From Alopecurus myosuroides (lineage: Eukaryota > Streptophyta > Magnoliopsida > Poales > Poaceae), in the NCBI GenBank assembly GCA_028641055.1, contig CM054060.1:237550833-237614832 (forward strand): a stretch of DNA of 64,000 nt, in the 5' to 3' direction. Both the position numbers and the translations under genes were made by a program. The notes under the pieces were generated by a model. The model did not search any database. It was given only the letters and a program-made list of their open reading frames with translations, and was not told where the DNA came from. Shown in pieces: positions 22,637 through 33,729 of the stretch; positions within the stretch are counted from its first letter, which is position 1; every line of letters starts with the position of its first letter.

Positions 22637-23116
22637 TGACGGGGGGATGATAACCCGGTATGCCAAACTCCAAGGAGTAACCCGGCCCAAAGGACGATGC
22701 GCAGGATCCGGCTAAGGATAATGAAGCTTGTGGAGGCCCAAGTTTGTAGGCCCGGCAACCCGGGTTGTGGGTTGTTGTAAAGGAAAGTTAGGGTTTGTGC
22801 GCCGTATCCGGGTAGGAACCAGGGTGCGCCTTGGGGAATAAGCCAGGGGGTACGGGTGTTTTATAAACCGACCCCCAAGTCTAGTTTTAGAGAGAGATCT
22901 AAGAACCCTAGCAATATCGCTTGATATCGAGCATCCAGTGTAATCCCAGAGTTGAGTTATTATATCGAGATCGGAGACTCGGCGACTTTGATTGCCGGCT
23001 ACCAGATCGACTTGCACCATGTTTTCCTCTGAGCTAAACCCTCTCCCAAACGCCTGTGTCGTCTTGCCCCAAGATCAGTTACCCCAGGTAACATCTGCCG
23101 TGATTATCCCACGACA
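22637..23116 (+). mobile_element. 5' LTR of Tat-4
   Basis: TGACGGGGGGATGATAACCC to CCACGACA, 480 bp. A TATA box (TTATAAA) is at 22861-22867. The end shares CATCTGCCGTGAT...CCACGACA with the Tat-1 and Tat-2 LTRs. A minus-strand open frame of 102 codons inside is identical in both LTRs but looks incidental. Confidence 0.95.
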
Positions 23117-23136
23117 GTTGGCGCCCACCGTGGGGC
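23117..23136 (+). other. Primer binding site of Tat-4
   Basis: GTTGGCGCCCACCGTGGGGC follows the LTR end with no or one spacer base. It has the same TGGCGCC opening and CCCACcGTGGG inverted repeat as the site of Tat-3. Confidence 0.8.
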
Positions 23137-23180
23137 CTGCGTCCAAAGGTGTTTACATCACGGGAGAAGCTCAGAAGAGC

Positions 23181-26100
23181 ATGGAGAATCTTGTCATCGG
23201 CGAAATCTACATCGACCACGAAGGAGAAAAGATGGTGGACGATTCCGGCTGGGGGCCAGAGTCGGATCATCTCGAGTCCGGATCTATGGTGACGATCGGC
23301 CGGATCAACATCTTCATCGGCACGGTACGAACGTCTAATTTAAAAGGACAATATCATGTGCATACTACAGGAACCTCCAGCAGGAACCAGGAGACATTAA
23401 AGCAAGCGGCAAACTCGGTTTCGTCGGCCGCGCCGGGATATCTTAGATGGGCAGAACAAGAGATAACGTGGAGTAGAAGAGATCATCCGGAAAAAATAGA
23501 GCGTCCAGGAGTCTTGGCGTTGGTGGTTGCTCCACAGGTTAATGGTTACGAACTGAAGAAGGTCTTGATGGACGGTGGAAGTAGCATCAACATTCTTTAT
23601 TGGGAGACCTTCTTACGGATGAGTCTCAAAGAGTCCCAGTTGCAGAAAAGTTCGACAATCTTTCATGGGATCGTACCGGGACACTCGGCGAGCCCCGAGG
23701 GAAGGATCACCTTGGAAGTTGCTTTTGGAGAATCGACGGATAATTATCGAGTTGAGTGGCTCACGTTCGAGGTGGTCAAATTGCGTAGTCCTTATCACGC
23801 GCTGTTTGGGAGGCCGGCTTACGCCCAATTCATGGCAAGGTCGTGCTATGTGTATTTGCAGCTAAAAATCCCGGGTCCTAAGCGAACCATCACTATACAT
23901 GGGAACCGGGATATAGCGGCCGAGTGTGACGAAGGAGATTCGGTTATGGCTGAGCAAGCATGCAGAAAGGAAGAACTCGAATATTACCGGTCTCAAGTAA
24001 ATCTGGACGATAGAACAGCCTTGAAAAAGCCGAATACTGAGGATGAGAGAGCAAAATTCAAGGCAGCACAAGACACCAAGAAGGTAGATTTTGCCGAAGG
24101 GGATTCCACTAAGCAGTTTACCATAGGGTCTAACTTGGGAAAAGAGCAGGAGGAAGCGCTCGTGGAGTTTATTCGTTCGAATGCAGATGTGTTTGCCTGG
24201 ACACCTAGCGACATGCCGGGTATCCCTACAGAACTGGCTGAGCACAGTTTGCATGTGGATCCCAAGTCCAGGCTCGTGAAGCAAGGTTTGAGGAAAATGA
24301 ATGAGGAAAGAAGGAAGGCTATAGGCGAAGAGATCGCTCGGCTATTGGCAGCCGGCTTTATCATGGAAGTATTTCACCCGGATTGGTTGGCTAACCCGGT
24401 TCTAGTGATGAAAAAGACCAATGAGTGGAGGATGTGCATTGATTTTACGAGTCTCAACAAACATTGCCCAAAGGATCCGTTCGCGCTACCAAGGATAGAT
24501 CAGATTATAGATGTAGTAGCTGGAAGCGATCTGTTATGCTTCTTGGACGCATATTCCGGGTATCATCAGATTAAGCTCAAGAGGGAGGATTGGGAGAAAA
24601 CATCATTCATAACCCCTTTTGGGGCCTTCTGTTATAAAACTATGACGTTTGGGTTGAAGAATGCCGGCGCAACTTATCAACGGTGTATTCAAAAGTGCTT
24701 CGAGGACCAAATCGGACGCAACGTCCATGCCTATGTGGATGATGTGGTCATCAAGACCAGGAAGGCGGAGACATTTATCGATGATCTAAAGGAGACGTTC
24801 AAAAACTTGAGTAGGTACCAGATGAAGCTTAACCCGACAAAGTGCGTGTTCGGAGTACCAGCTGGGAAATTACTCGGCTTCATAGTTTCCGAGAGAGGAA
24901 TCGAGGCAAACCCGGACAAAATCAAGGCCATCCAGAGTCTGAAAAAACCGGAAAATTTGAAGCATGTCCAAAAGCTCACGGGCTGCGTAGCAGCCTTGAG
25001 CCGATTCATATCCAGACTCGGAGAAAAAGCAATACCCTTGTACCGGCTCTTGCGGAAATCAGATAAATTCGTGTGGGATCAAGAGGCGGATGAGGCGTTT
25101 GAGGCACTAAAGAAGCAGTTATCTGAAGCACCAGTACTAGCGGCGCCGGGTCCTAAAGAGCCTATGTTGCTATACGTGGCAGCTGGCCCCCGAGCCGTCA
25201 GCGCAGTAGTTGTTGTGGAGCGCAAAGAGGATGGGAAAGGTTACCCGGTTCAGAGGCCGGTTTATTACGTCAGCGAGGTATTATCAGAAGCAAAGCAGCG
25301 CTATCCACATTGGCAAAAGTTGGTGTTCGGGGTCTTTATGGCCAGCCGGAAGTTGAAGCCGTATTTCCAAGAACATCCCATAACAGTGGTTAGTTCAATA
25401 CCAATGTCGGATATCATCAGAAACTCGGACGCGACGGGAAGAATAGCCAAGTGGGCAATAGAGATGGGGGATTATCACATCAACTACGAACCCAGGTCAG
25501 CAATCAAATCCCAAGCTTTAATTGATTTCGTTAACGACTGGACACATACAGGCATGACCACGACGGTTCCGAGTTCCGAATCATGGATCATGCACTTCGA
25601 TGGATCTAAGCAATACGAGGGATCAGGAGCTGGGGTGGTGCTAACCTCACCCAAAGGAGATAAATTGAGCTACGTACTACAAATTCACTTCGACTGTTCC
25701 AACAATGTGGCCGAGTATGAGGCCCTATTACACGGCCTAAGGGCAGCTAAAGAGATGAACGTTAAGAGGATATGATGCTTCGGAGATTCGGACCTTGTGG
25801 TACAGCAGGTATCAGGAACTTGGGATAGGAAGGACGCAACCATGGCAGCATACCGCAGAGAAGTCGACAGGGTGGCTGGGTGCTTTTCCGGGTATGAGGT
25901 GGAGCATATAGACAGAAGAAAAAACGAAGCAGCAGATGCACTTGCCAGACTCGGCTCGCACAGAGAGCCGGTCCCACCTAACGTTTTCCTTGACGAGCTA
26001 TGGCGACCATCTGTGAAAACCGAGTCTGAGGAAGAGCTGGCAAATCAAGACCCGGATTCAGGACTTGTGGCTACAGTACGTACTGTTCCCGAATGGACAG

Positions 26101-27374
26101 AACCATTTTTGGCCTACCTGTCGCGGGGCGAGTTACCACAGCAGGAGGTGTTAGCAAGGCAAATTTTGAGGCGAGCAAAGGGATATTCTATCATCAACGG
26201 AGAATTATACAAGAGAAGCGCAGCAGGAGTCTTTTTGCGCTGCGTAGCGCCAGAAGAAGGCCGACAGATTCTCAAGGAAATCCATGAAGGCGACTGTGGA
26301 CATCATGCATCCACAAGGTCTCTTGTGGCTAAAGCTTATCGACACGGATTCTTCTGGCTCACGGCTCTAGCAGATGCGGAACGATTGGTAGCAAGATGTG
26401 ACGGATGTCAAAGATACGCTCGCCAAACCCATGTGCCGGCTATGGAGTTACGGACCATCCCGTTAACTTGGCCGTTCGCTGTCTGGGGTATGGACATGGT
26501 TGGCCCCTTTCATATGTCACCATGCAAGAAGACACATCTTTTGGTGGCTATTGATAAGTTTACCAAGTGGGTTGAGGTTATGCCAGTTACTAATTGCGAA
26601 GCAGCTACAGCAGTCAAGTTCCTGAAAAGGATTATCTACCGGTTCGGGTATCCCCACAGCATAATTACCGACAATGGAACCAACATGTCCCTTGGTGAGA
26701 TGGAGAAGTTCTGTGGCAACAATGGAATCCGGCTCGATGTTGCATCGGTGGCTCATCCGCAGGCCAATGGACAAGTGGAGAGGGCAAACCAAGAATTGCT
26801 TCGTGGATTAAAACCACGATTGCGAGTTCCCTGTGTCAGGGCTGCTGGTGCATGGGTCGAAGAACTTCCTTCTGTGGTTTGGGGTATCAACACTACACCT
26901 AACAGATCCACTCAGATGACACCCTTCTTCATGGTCTATGGTGCGGAGGCAGTGTTACCGAGTGACATTATTCACGACTCACCGCGAGTATCAGCTTACG
27001 TCGAAATAGAGAACGAAAAAACCTGGCAGGACGCCGTAGACATGTTAGAAGAGCAAAGAGAACAAGCCCTGGAAAGATCAGCCATATATCAGCAAGATCT
27101 ACGGAGGTATCATAGCCGGCGCGTGAAAACCCGGGTATTCCAGGAAGGAGACTTGGTTCTGCGCCTGGTACAGTCAAACGAAGGAAAACACAAATTATCA
27201 CCACCATGGGAAGGACCATTTATCATAAGCCGGAATCTGCATAATGGATCATATTACTTAATAGATGCAAGGGAAGAGTCGGCTACAGTCAACGACACCG
27301 CACACACCACTTCATCTATGCAAGAAAGAGATAGACCATGGAACGTGGCTCAGCTACGTCCATATTATACTTAG
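23181..27374 (+). pseudogene. Tat-4 polyprotein: protease, RT, RNase H, integrase; one in-frame stop; gag deleted
   Basis: ATG 23181 is the first start after the LTR in the long frame. Protease: LMDGGSSINIL, Asp codon 23571. RT: palm aspartate in FLDAYSGYHQI and YVDD at 24732-24743. RNase H: Asp at 25599, Glu at 25713, then TGA at 25773-25775 and the same frame continues with CFGDSDLV (third Asp 25785). Integrase: HHCC finger (HEGDCGHH, CDGCQRYA) about 26270-26420; catalytic Asp 26493, Asp 26670, Glu 26778; C-terminal domain to TAG ending 27374. No chromodomain. Only about 100 codons precede the protease and no capsid or zinc-knuckle domain is present, so gag is deleted. Apart from the one stop the frame is open over 1,397 codons. 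Confidence 0.9.
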
Positions 27375-28441
27375 TAAAGACTATATTGGCAAGCGGAATT
27401 GCACGATGTAACAGGCAGCAGGTTTTCAGACGTACTCTTTTCCTATCCAGGGTACCTTTGGGGACTGGACGGGTTTTTAATGAGGCGGCTTGCTGACCTA
27501 GATTTTTCATATCAAGTAAAGAGATGGTTATCAAGAAAAGAGATGGTTGTTATCAGGTTATGTACTCTCAGTACGATGCGTATATCTAGGTCTTGGGGGC
27601 TGGTCGCTTGAATAGCACAGTTACAAACTCAAAGACCCGGCCATGATGCCTATGAGTTATAAGGGCCGATTACTTGCAAACGAGTACGGCTACAATCTTA
27701 TAACCGGACAAAGAAGTCCAAATTCCTTGGCTATTCTTACTTAAGCTCAATGTGACTCGCATTAAAGAGGCATGATTTGTTCGCTTACGATTGCAGTCAG
27801 TCATGAAACCCGACGGGGCTTGGCTGGCTACGTCTTCGTATGGATGTAACAACATGGTATCCACGCGAAAGCCGGCTTACAGTACAAGATATTCAAAAGG
27901 GTCATCTAAACCACAAGTTATGCAGAGTACAAGGCTGAACAGCTGGAAACTCAACGATTATTAAGCATAACTTCAAAACCTATGTGAAACAACTCAGGGA
28001 TCTTTGTGAAATTAACAGTAGGCAGTTGGTTCCCCTTTCAACATCAAGTGTCCTAGACTCGGCGATCCGGGTCCGGTGGCTTGAAATCTTGAAAAGAGAA
28101 AGAGTGGCTTACTTGTATAATCGCAAAAACCCAAATATCCGAGTCTTGGGGACTTGGGGACTTAGAAGCAAAATCCGCTTGTCAATACCCATGAGACCCG
28201 GAAATTGAGTTTTCACAAAAGGAGCAATAAATAAAACCAGATATCGAGAACAGATGAGCTTAATAATGGATAAACTTAAAAAGGCCGGAACAGGCATCGA
28301 GTGTATCAAGGCCTTAGCGTGCATTACAAAATCCTGGTGAAAAAAATATCAAAGGTGCACAGGCGCACTACCCAAAAGATAACTGTTTCAAAAAGCATGT
28401 TGACCGACTGGTGCTTAAGAAGAGGCATTAGAAACCATATA
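27375..28441 (+). other. 3' non-coding stretch of Tat-4 between pol and accessory gene
   Basis: No coding signal. It separates the convergent ends of pol (plus) and the accessory gene (minus). There is a short imperfect repeat near 27515-27560 (AAAGAGATGGTT twice). It probably holds the 3' end signals for the accessory transcript, but I cannot pick a clear site. Confidence 0.6.
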
Positions 28442-31400
28442 TCACTCGGCGTTCATCTTGGCCTTACCCTTGCCACCATTGGTGGTAGTAGCAGCACCCG
28501 GGCCAGCAGTGCCAGCCCCTGCAGGAGGCGGAACGACTGGTGTTGAGGTGGCAGGAGCAGAGCCGGCTTCAGCTTGCTTCTTGGCAGCCTCCGCCCTTAT
28601 CGCAGCAGCTTCCTCCTTCCACCGAGCCAGCATATCATACGGCTCAGGAAGGTCTGACTTAATTACTTCACCGGCAGCATCATATGCTGGAACAAGTATA
28701 TTAACGTCCAGTTCATCAGCAATTACGCTGGCCGGGTAACGGACCTCCTTCTGGACGGCCTGAAAATCCTTCACCGAAAACTTGGATCCGTCAAGCTTGA
28801 ACTCTGGGAAGCCGCCCATAAGCTTCGCTAGCTCGAGCTTGGGGAGATAAGCCTTGGCAAGTGCAAGCCCCCGGGTCACTCCAACCCGGCAAGACGAGCG
28901 CTTCCAGTGCCGAATCCACTCGGGCACAGTGGACAAGGCGTCCAGCATCCTATTCAGATCAACATGTCCTCTACCCGGCCACCGCAATTCCTCAAGGATC
29001 CACCTGGTTCCGGCACATAACTGCCGGATAACGCTCTTCATGGTTTTCAGCTTGGCCATGTCATCCTCTTCCGGCATGGTTTCGTCCGGGCCTGAAGAAA
29101 TGGAGACGTAAGTCGGGAAACTGTTGCTATCTATCAAAAAGATAAACCGGAGGAGGAAACGTACCAAGTAAAGCACGATATGTGTCCGATATTTGGACGG
29201 AAAGGCTTGTTAGGTCATCTTCTGCTCGGTGAGCCCTTTTCCTATATTTTCTCATTATCAACCTATTCCTCCTAGACTCGGCTTCGGCTGCTTCACGTAA
29301 AGCTACCTCCTTTTCGATGAGCTTGGAGGCGTCCGCCAGTTTCTCCTCAGATTGAGTCACGAAAGCCTGCGGGCATGCAAGCAAGGATCAGTCGGGCAGA
29401 GGAGCAGATTATCAGTTGCTTATATAGTAAAGTTCCAGGTAAATTATGAATCAATTCACTCGGAACTTGGGGACTGGACAAAGGCACAAGCAGCATTAGT
29501 CGGATTTACCTCGTGTTTGGCTATCAAAGCTCCCAAGATGTTTTCTTCATTAGCCCTTAAAGTGCGAAGGGTTTCCAGCATCTGGACAAATGTCAGTTCC
29601 TCGGATCGAGTACCGGAAGAGCCGGCAGCTTGGTCGCTTGGTGGGGGGGCTCTCCCTGCCCTTGGAGTTGAGACCCGGACAGTCTGGGTGGCCGGGTTGG
29701 GAGAACTCATCCTTGTATCTAGAGCTTCGATCTCCTCGTCTACTGGTTCCGATGAGGAAGGAGATCCGGCAGCTCGGGGAAGTGGATTGTTCAAAGGGCC
29801 TTGTTCTTGGTTATTCGCTGTATCACCGCCGGTCGCGGCGTCTGCATTGTCAGTCGGTTTCTCCGCCTGATGGTTATCTGCTTCTATATTTTCCGGATCA
29901 CTGACGACGGCTTCAGCGCTAAAAGAAAGATGAGAAAAAGCGGTTATTAGTGATGATGGTGGCTCGAGTGGAAATTTTTTAGGCGTAAAAGGAAATCATG
30001 TAGCGTAAACTTACCCGGCGTTCACGGTGTAATCGGGCGGGAGCTCGCCGCTGGAAGCAGATGAGGTCGCCACGGGAACTACCAACGGGACCCGGAATTG
30101 CCCGGCACGTGGATGGTTAGGAGAAGGGTGGCGTTGAGGAGAGTCGGAAGGACGAGGCGGAGGAGCGCCGCCACGAGGAACCGAGGAAATAGAGATGCCC
30201 GGGTTAAGGGGATCTTCATCCGGGGAACTCCGAGTTACTCTGCGTTTGGCTGGGGAGGAGTCCTTCAAGCACGACGAATTTGATAATTGATGGTTAAGTC
30301 GTCGCATGGCGTCAAAGGAGTAAGGTTCAGAGGATAACGAGGAAAAATGAACCTTGGACACGGCTCCTCTGGCCTTCCTTTTGGCTCCGACTGTTGTTTC
30401 TTGGTCTGATTCAGTTGCCTCCGGGTCATCCTCGTTGGCCTCACCTTCGTCCTCCGGTCCTGCGAATCGGGTGTGTGTTAGTTGGAGAAAAGATAAACGA
30501 AAGGGAAGTAATACAAGTAAAGATATACATATCCTGTGCAAATACCTTCACTACCATCAGCCGGCTCGTCCTCGTCTTCCGGGTCTCTGGAAGGAGGAGA
30601 GGGTTCAATTCTCCAGAAAGGATCATCAGCCTAAGTCAAAAGAACGAGATTAAGGGTCAGAAGCTGTATCAAGTCAAGGTATGGAAATAAATCATGAATG
30701 TCAAATATTACCGCTGGAGCTGGGTTTTCCCGAGTGAACGGGGGTAACCCGGTGATACCCTTTATCACCTCTAGCTTCTCTGTCAAGAAGCCCTTGATGG
30801 TCTTGTTGGTGTCGCCGGTCGCAAAGCTCTTGGTGGAGTACCGGAGTGCATCTGTGGTGTGCCCCGAATACTCGCACAGCAATTTGGTGCGGATGGAGTT
30901 AGGTTGGATCCGAAAATCAACCCATGTTTTTACTAAATTTAGCCCGAGGAGGCCTTGGGCTGAAAGGATGTCTATTTTGGCTAATGAGGGAAGGATCGCC
31001 TCCCTATCCGAATCTGGAGCAAAGGCACTAAAAGACTCGGAAGGCTCGAGGAGGCTTTCCGAGTAAGCCGGTAGTTTCTTTTCGCTGTCTGGGGAAGTAT
31101 CGTGGCAATAAAAGTAAGACAGTTGCCAATGTTTGACGTGGGAGTTTAAATTGAGGGTTGGCATCGGTGAATTCTTGCGGCGCTGGATAGATACCCCGCC
31201 ACAAGTGAGAAGTGCCCCGTCACCACTTTCACGGCACGGCTTACATTGGAATAGTTCAATGAAGAGAGTCAAGCTAGGCGGCATGCACAAGTACGACTCG
31301 GATAGAACGATGAAGTGGGTAATATTCAACATAGAGTTAGGCCCTATGTCGAATACCCAGAGGCCATAATGGTTTAAGACCTCCCGGAAGAAAGGGTGAC

Positions 31401-31640
31401 CCGGAGGACGGAATCCCCGGGTCACGTGCTCTACGAAGCAGATTACCTCGTTATCAGCAGGTGTGGGCCGGGTCTCGTTGCCCGGCGCCCTCCAGAGAAT
31501 GTCCTTCTGAGAAGGAAGGATCCCTAATTCGGCTAGCTCGTCCAATTTGGCTTTTGTAACTGTGGAACGCCCCAGTTGGCGGAGATGGTTTGGGTAGTCC
31601 TCGCTTGAGTCGGTTGTTTTCCTTGTCGTTTGGGAGCCAT
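28442..31640 (-). CDS. Antisense accessory gene of Tat-4, six coding exons
   Basis: Predicted exons on the minus strand: about 31640-30712, 30630-30546, 30459-30015, 29918-29510, 29366-29165, 29091-28442 (TGA). All introns have GT-AG ends and all five joins keep phase. Exon 1 carries a gypsy-type transposon domain (GHPFFREVLNHYGLWVFDIG, NSMLNITHFIVLSESYLCMP). Exons 2-4 are acidic, Ser/Pro-rich and basic, disordered in character. Exons 5-6 are helical and charged, ending in an Ala/Lys-rich tail. Odd point: the only nearby ATG (31640) is out of phase with the domain frame, which opens without a Met after TGA at 31646. Start loss or a one-base shift is likely. Related ORFs are known in Grande and RIRE2; molecular role unknown. 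Confidence 0.75.
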
Positions 31641-31648
31641 GGGATCAA

Positions 31649-32400
31649 CCTGCAAAACACAAGAAAAAGAGGCGTATGAAATAAGACCCGGGAGTGTTGA
31701 ATTATCCGAGTATAAGGTATCAAGAAAGTATGAAGCTGAGAATTATCCGGGTATCATGCTATGAAGTGGAAATCACAAGGTATCCGGGTGTTAAGTGCAC
31801 TTGTGGAAATTGCTGGTCACTTACGTATGGAAAAGCGTTTGGGGATGATGGATGGTTGCCCATGTTTATACCGCAAGTAAAATAGCTGGAAAAGGAGGGT
31901 TTTCCGGGTGTTAATGCAATGAGCGGAAAATCAAGGAGGGACGGATCTAGATGGGAAAGTTTGCGGGCGATTCTTCAGAAGGTTTGGTGATTAGTAAGGG
32001 TTGGAGGATCAGTTGCGACTATCAAGCAGATGATTAAAGGAGTTGGCAAGCATCGAATCGATCTAATTTGATGCAATCGGACAAATGATTCGCGGGTTGA
32101 CCTAGATCTGATTTTGGATGAATTGAAAAATTGCGAGGCTGAATTAAACGGTTGCGAGGGGCTTACTAGGGAGATTGGAGTCTAACGTAACGGCGGCAAG
32201 CGGCGTGGCTTGAATGAGAGGAATGGAGGTGCGACGGTGACACTTGACGGCGGCGCAAGACGACTCGAGAGCGGACGCGGCCGATGGTGATCTTGCGTCG
32301 GTAACAGGCGCGAGCTCCTTGCGGTGGTGCTGTGAGGGTGTTAGGAGCAAGGAAGGAGAGGGGAAGCTGAGGCGTAGTGATGGGTTTAGGGTTACCCTCT
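31649..32400 (-). other. Leader exon and intron of the Tat-4 accessory gene
   Basis: Between the TATA box and the ATG I infer a leader exon (about 32380-32167) ending at GTAAGC, and an intron to TTTTGCAG at 31650, nine bases before the ATG. The leader is CT- and CA-rich, as in plant 5' untranslated regions. The splice sites are inference. Confidence 0.5.
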
Positions 32401-32407
32401 AAGTGCT

Positions 32408-32416
32408 ATTTATAAG
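32408..32416 (-). promoter_or_regulatory. TATA box of the Tat-4 accessory gene
   Basis: Minus strand TTATAAATA lies in GC-balanced sequence upstream of the leader exon and inside the element, 374 bp from the 3' LTR. It implies an internal antisense promoter, as reported for the Grande accessory gene. Confidence 0.6.
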
Positions 32417-32773
32417 GAGAAGGTGAGTCTATCTTAACGGCCAGAAACCGGAAATCGTGGGGTAATGGTTGTCCACGAGGATTTCGCGAGATATGCGCCA
32501 AACGTTGAACAGGGCATTTGGATAAAAGAAGAAGGGGATCTGACTCGTGATGACAGGATTGATTATCGAGCATGGGATCTTGGCATTTTTATGGTTTCGA
32601 CCTGGAAATTTGAACCATAGTGTTCGGAAGAAAGGCCCGGGTTACTACATGGCCACCATGGAGTGAGGCCTGGTTGAATATCAAAACATCTTAACCCGGC
32701 CTCCATATGCCCGTATGATTGATATCTGTGCAGGGAATAGCAAGCGCTTCAAGGAGGATCCATGAAGCCCAGG

Positions 32774-32789
32774 CTATTCTGGGGACTAC
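32774..32789 (+). other. Polypurine tract of Tat-4
   Basis: TATTCTGGGGACTAC lies directly before the LTR start TGACGG at 32790. The GGGGACTA core is shared with Tat-1. Confidence 0.75.
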
Positions 32790-33269
32790 TGACGGGGGGA
32801 TGATAACCCGGTATGCCAAACTCCAAGGAGTAACCCGGCCCAAAGGACGATGCGCAGGATCCGGCTAAGGATAATGAAGCTTGTGGAGGCCCAAGTTTGT
32901 AGGCCCGGCAACCCGGGTTGTGGGTTGTTGTAAAGGAAAGTTAGGGTTTGTGCGCCGTATCCGGGTAGGAACCAGGGTGCGCCTTGGGGAATAAGCCAGG
33001 GGGTACGGGTGTTTTATAAACCGACCCCCAAGTCTAGTTTTAGAGAGAGATCTAAGAACCCTAGCAATATCGCTTGATATCGAGCATCCAGTGTAATCCC
33101 AGAGTTGAGTTATTATATCGAGATCGGAGACTCGGCGACTTTGATTGCCGGCTACCAGATCGACTTGCACCATGTTTTCCTCTGAGCTAAACCCTCTCCC
33201 AAACGCCTGTGTCGTCTTGCCCCAAGATCAGTTACCCCAGGTAACATCTGCCGTGATTATCCCACGACA
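32790..33269 (+). mobile_element. 3' LTR of Tat-4
   Basis: 480 bp, read base by base as identical to 22637-23116 (constant offset 10,153). The AGACC duplication follows. Confidence 0.95.
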
Positions 33270-33274
33270 AGACC
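33270..33274. repeat. Target site duplication of Tat-4, right copy
   Basis: AGACC, partner of 22632-22636. Confidence 0.95.
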
Positions 33275-33729
33275 GGTAAAATAGAAACCCTATCAAGGTC
33301 GTACCTTTGCATTGCGCAATCCACTCGAGCTATATGACGACGATCTTAATGATCTCAAGTTGGACCATCTTTCTTGAATGTGCTTCGCTTGGTAAAGACT
33401 TGTAAATTTCTCCCCCATAAACTAATATGAGAGAGCTTCTCTCATGTCCATATTCACTTGAACATAATCTCCATATGGATAGCAAGCATCAAGCACATGA
33501 AATATTATTAATGCTCATCTTGAACTTGCAGTTCACAGCCCCTTTGATGACGATCATCGCTTGCGATCATCTTCCATGCGCTATATGAAATATCCATTTT
33601 GATGCAAGCCTCATGGGAAGAAACCTAACCCCACAAAGATACTCCGCACATATGTATCATGGGTTTGTCCACAAAGCTATATAGACAATTTCTTACCGTA
33701 CCACGAGATCACATGATCCACTTGGTACA
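33275..33729. other. Unidentified sequence, right of Tat-4
   Basis: Continuation of 21620-22636 after the Tat-4 insertion. AT-rich, no coding signal. It ends at the LTR start of element A (33730). The bases 33725-33729 (GTACA) would be the left target duplication of A. Confidence 0.6.

Larger units (their letters stand above)
22637..33269 (+). mobile_element. Tat-4: complete young Tat-like gypsy element, 10.6 kb
   Basis: Order: LTR (480 bp), primer site, pol with a short gag leader, about 1.1 kb of 3' untranslated sequence, antisense accessory gene, polypurine tract, LTR (480 bp), flanked by AGACC duplications. I find no difference between the LTRs, so insertion is very recent. It lacks a gag capsid domain and has a stop in RNase H, so it could not move alone. 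Proteins supplied by relatives are the likely explanation. It splits an older sequence (21620-22636 and 33275-33729). Confidence 0.95.

Noticed and set aside
22712..23020. 102-codon minus-strand ORF, identical at 32865-33173
   Set aside because: Identity reflects identical LTRs. No promoter or domain supports translation.
24842..25066. ORFs nested in other frames of Tat-4 pol
   Set aside because: They overlap catalytic RT/RNase H sequence in the true frame and show no independent signal.
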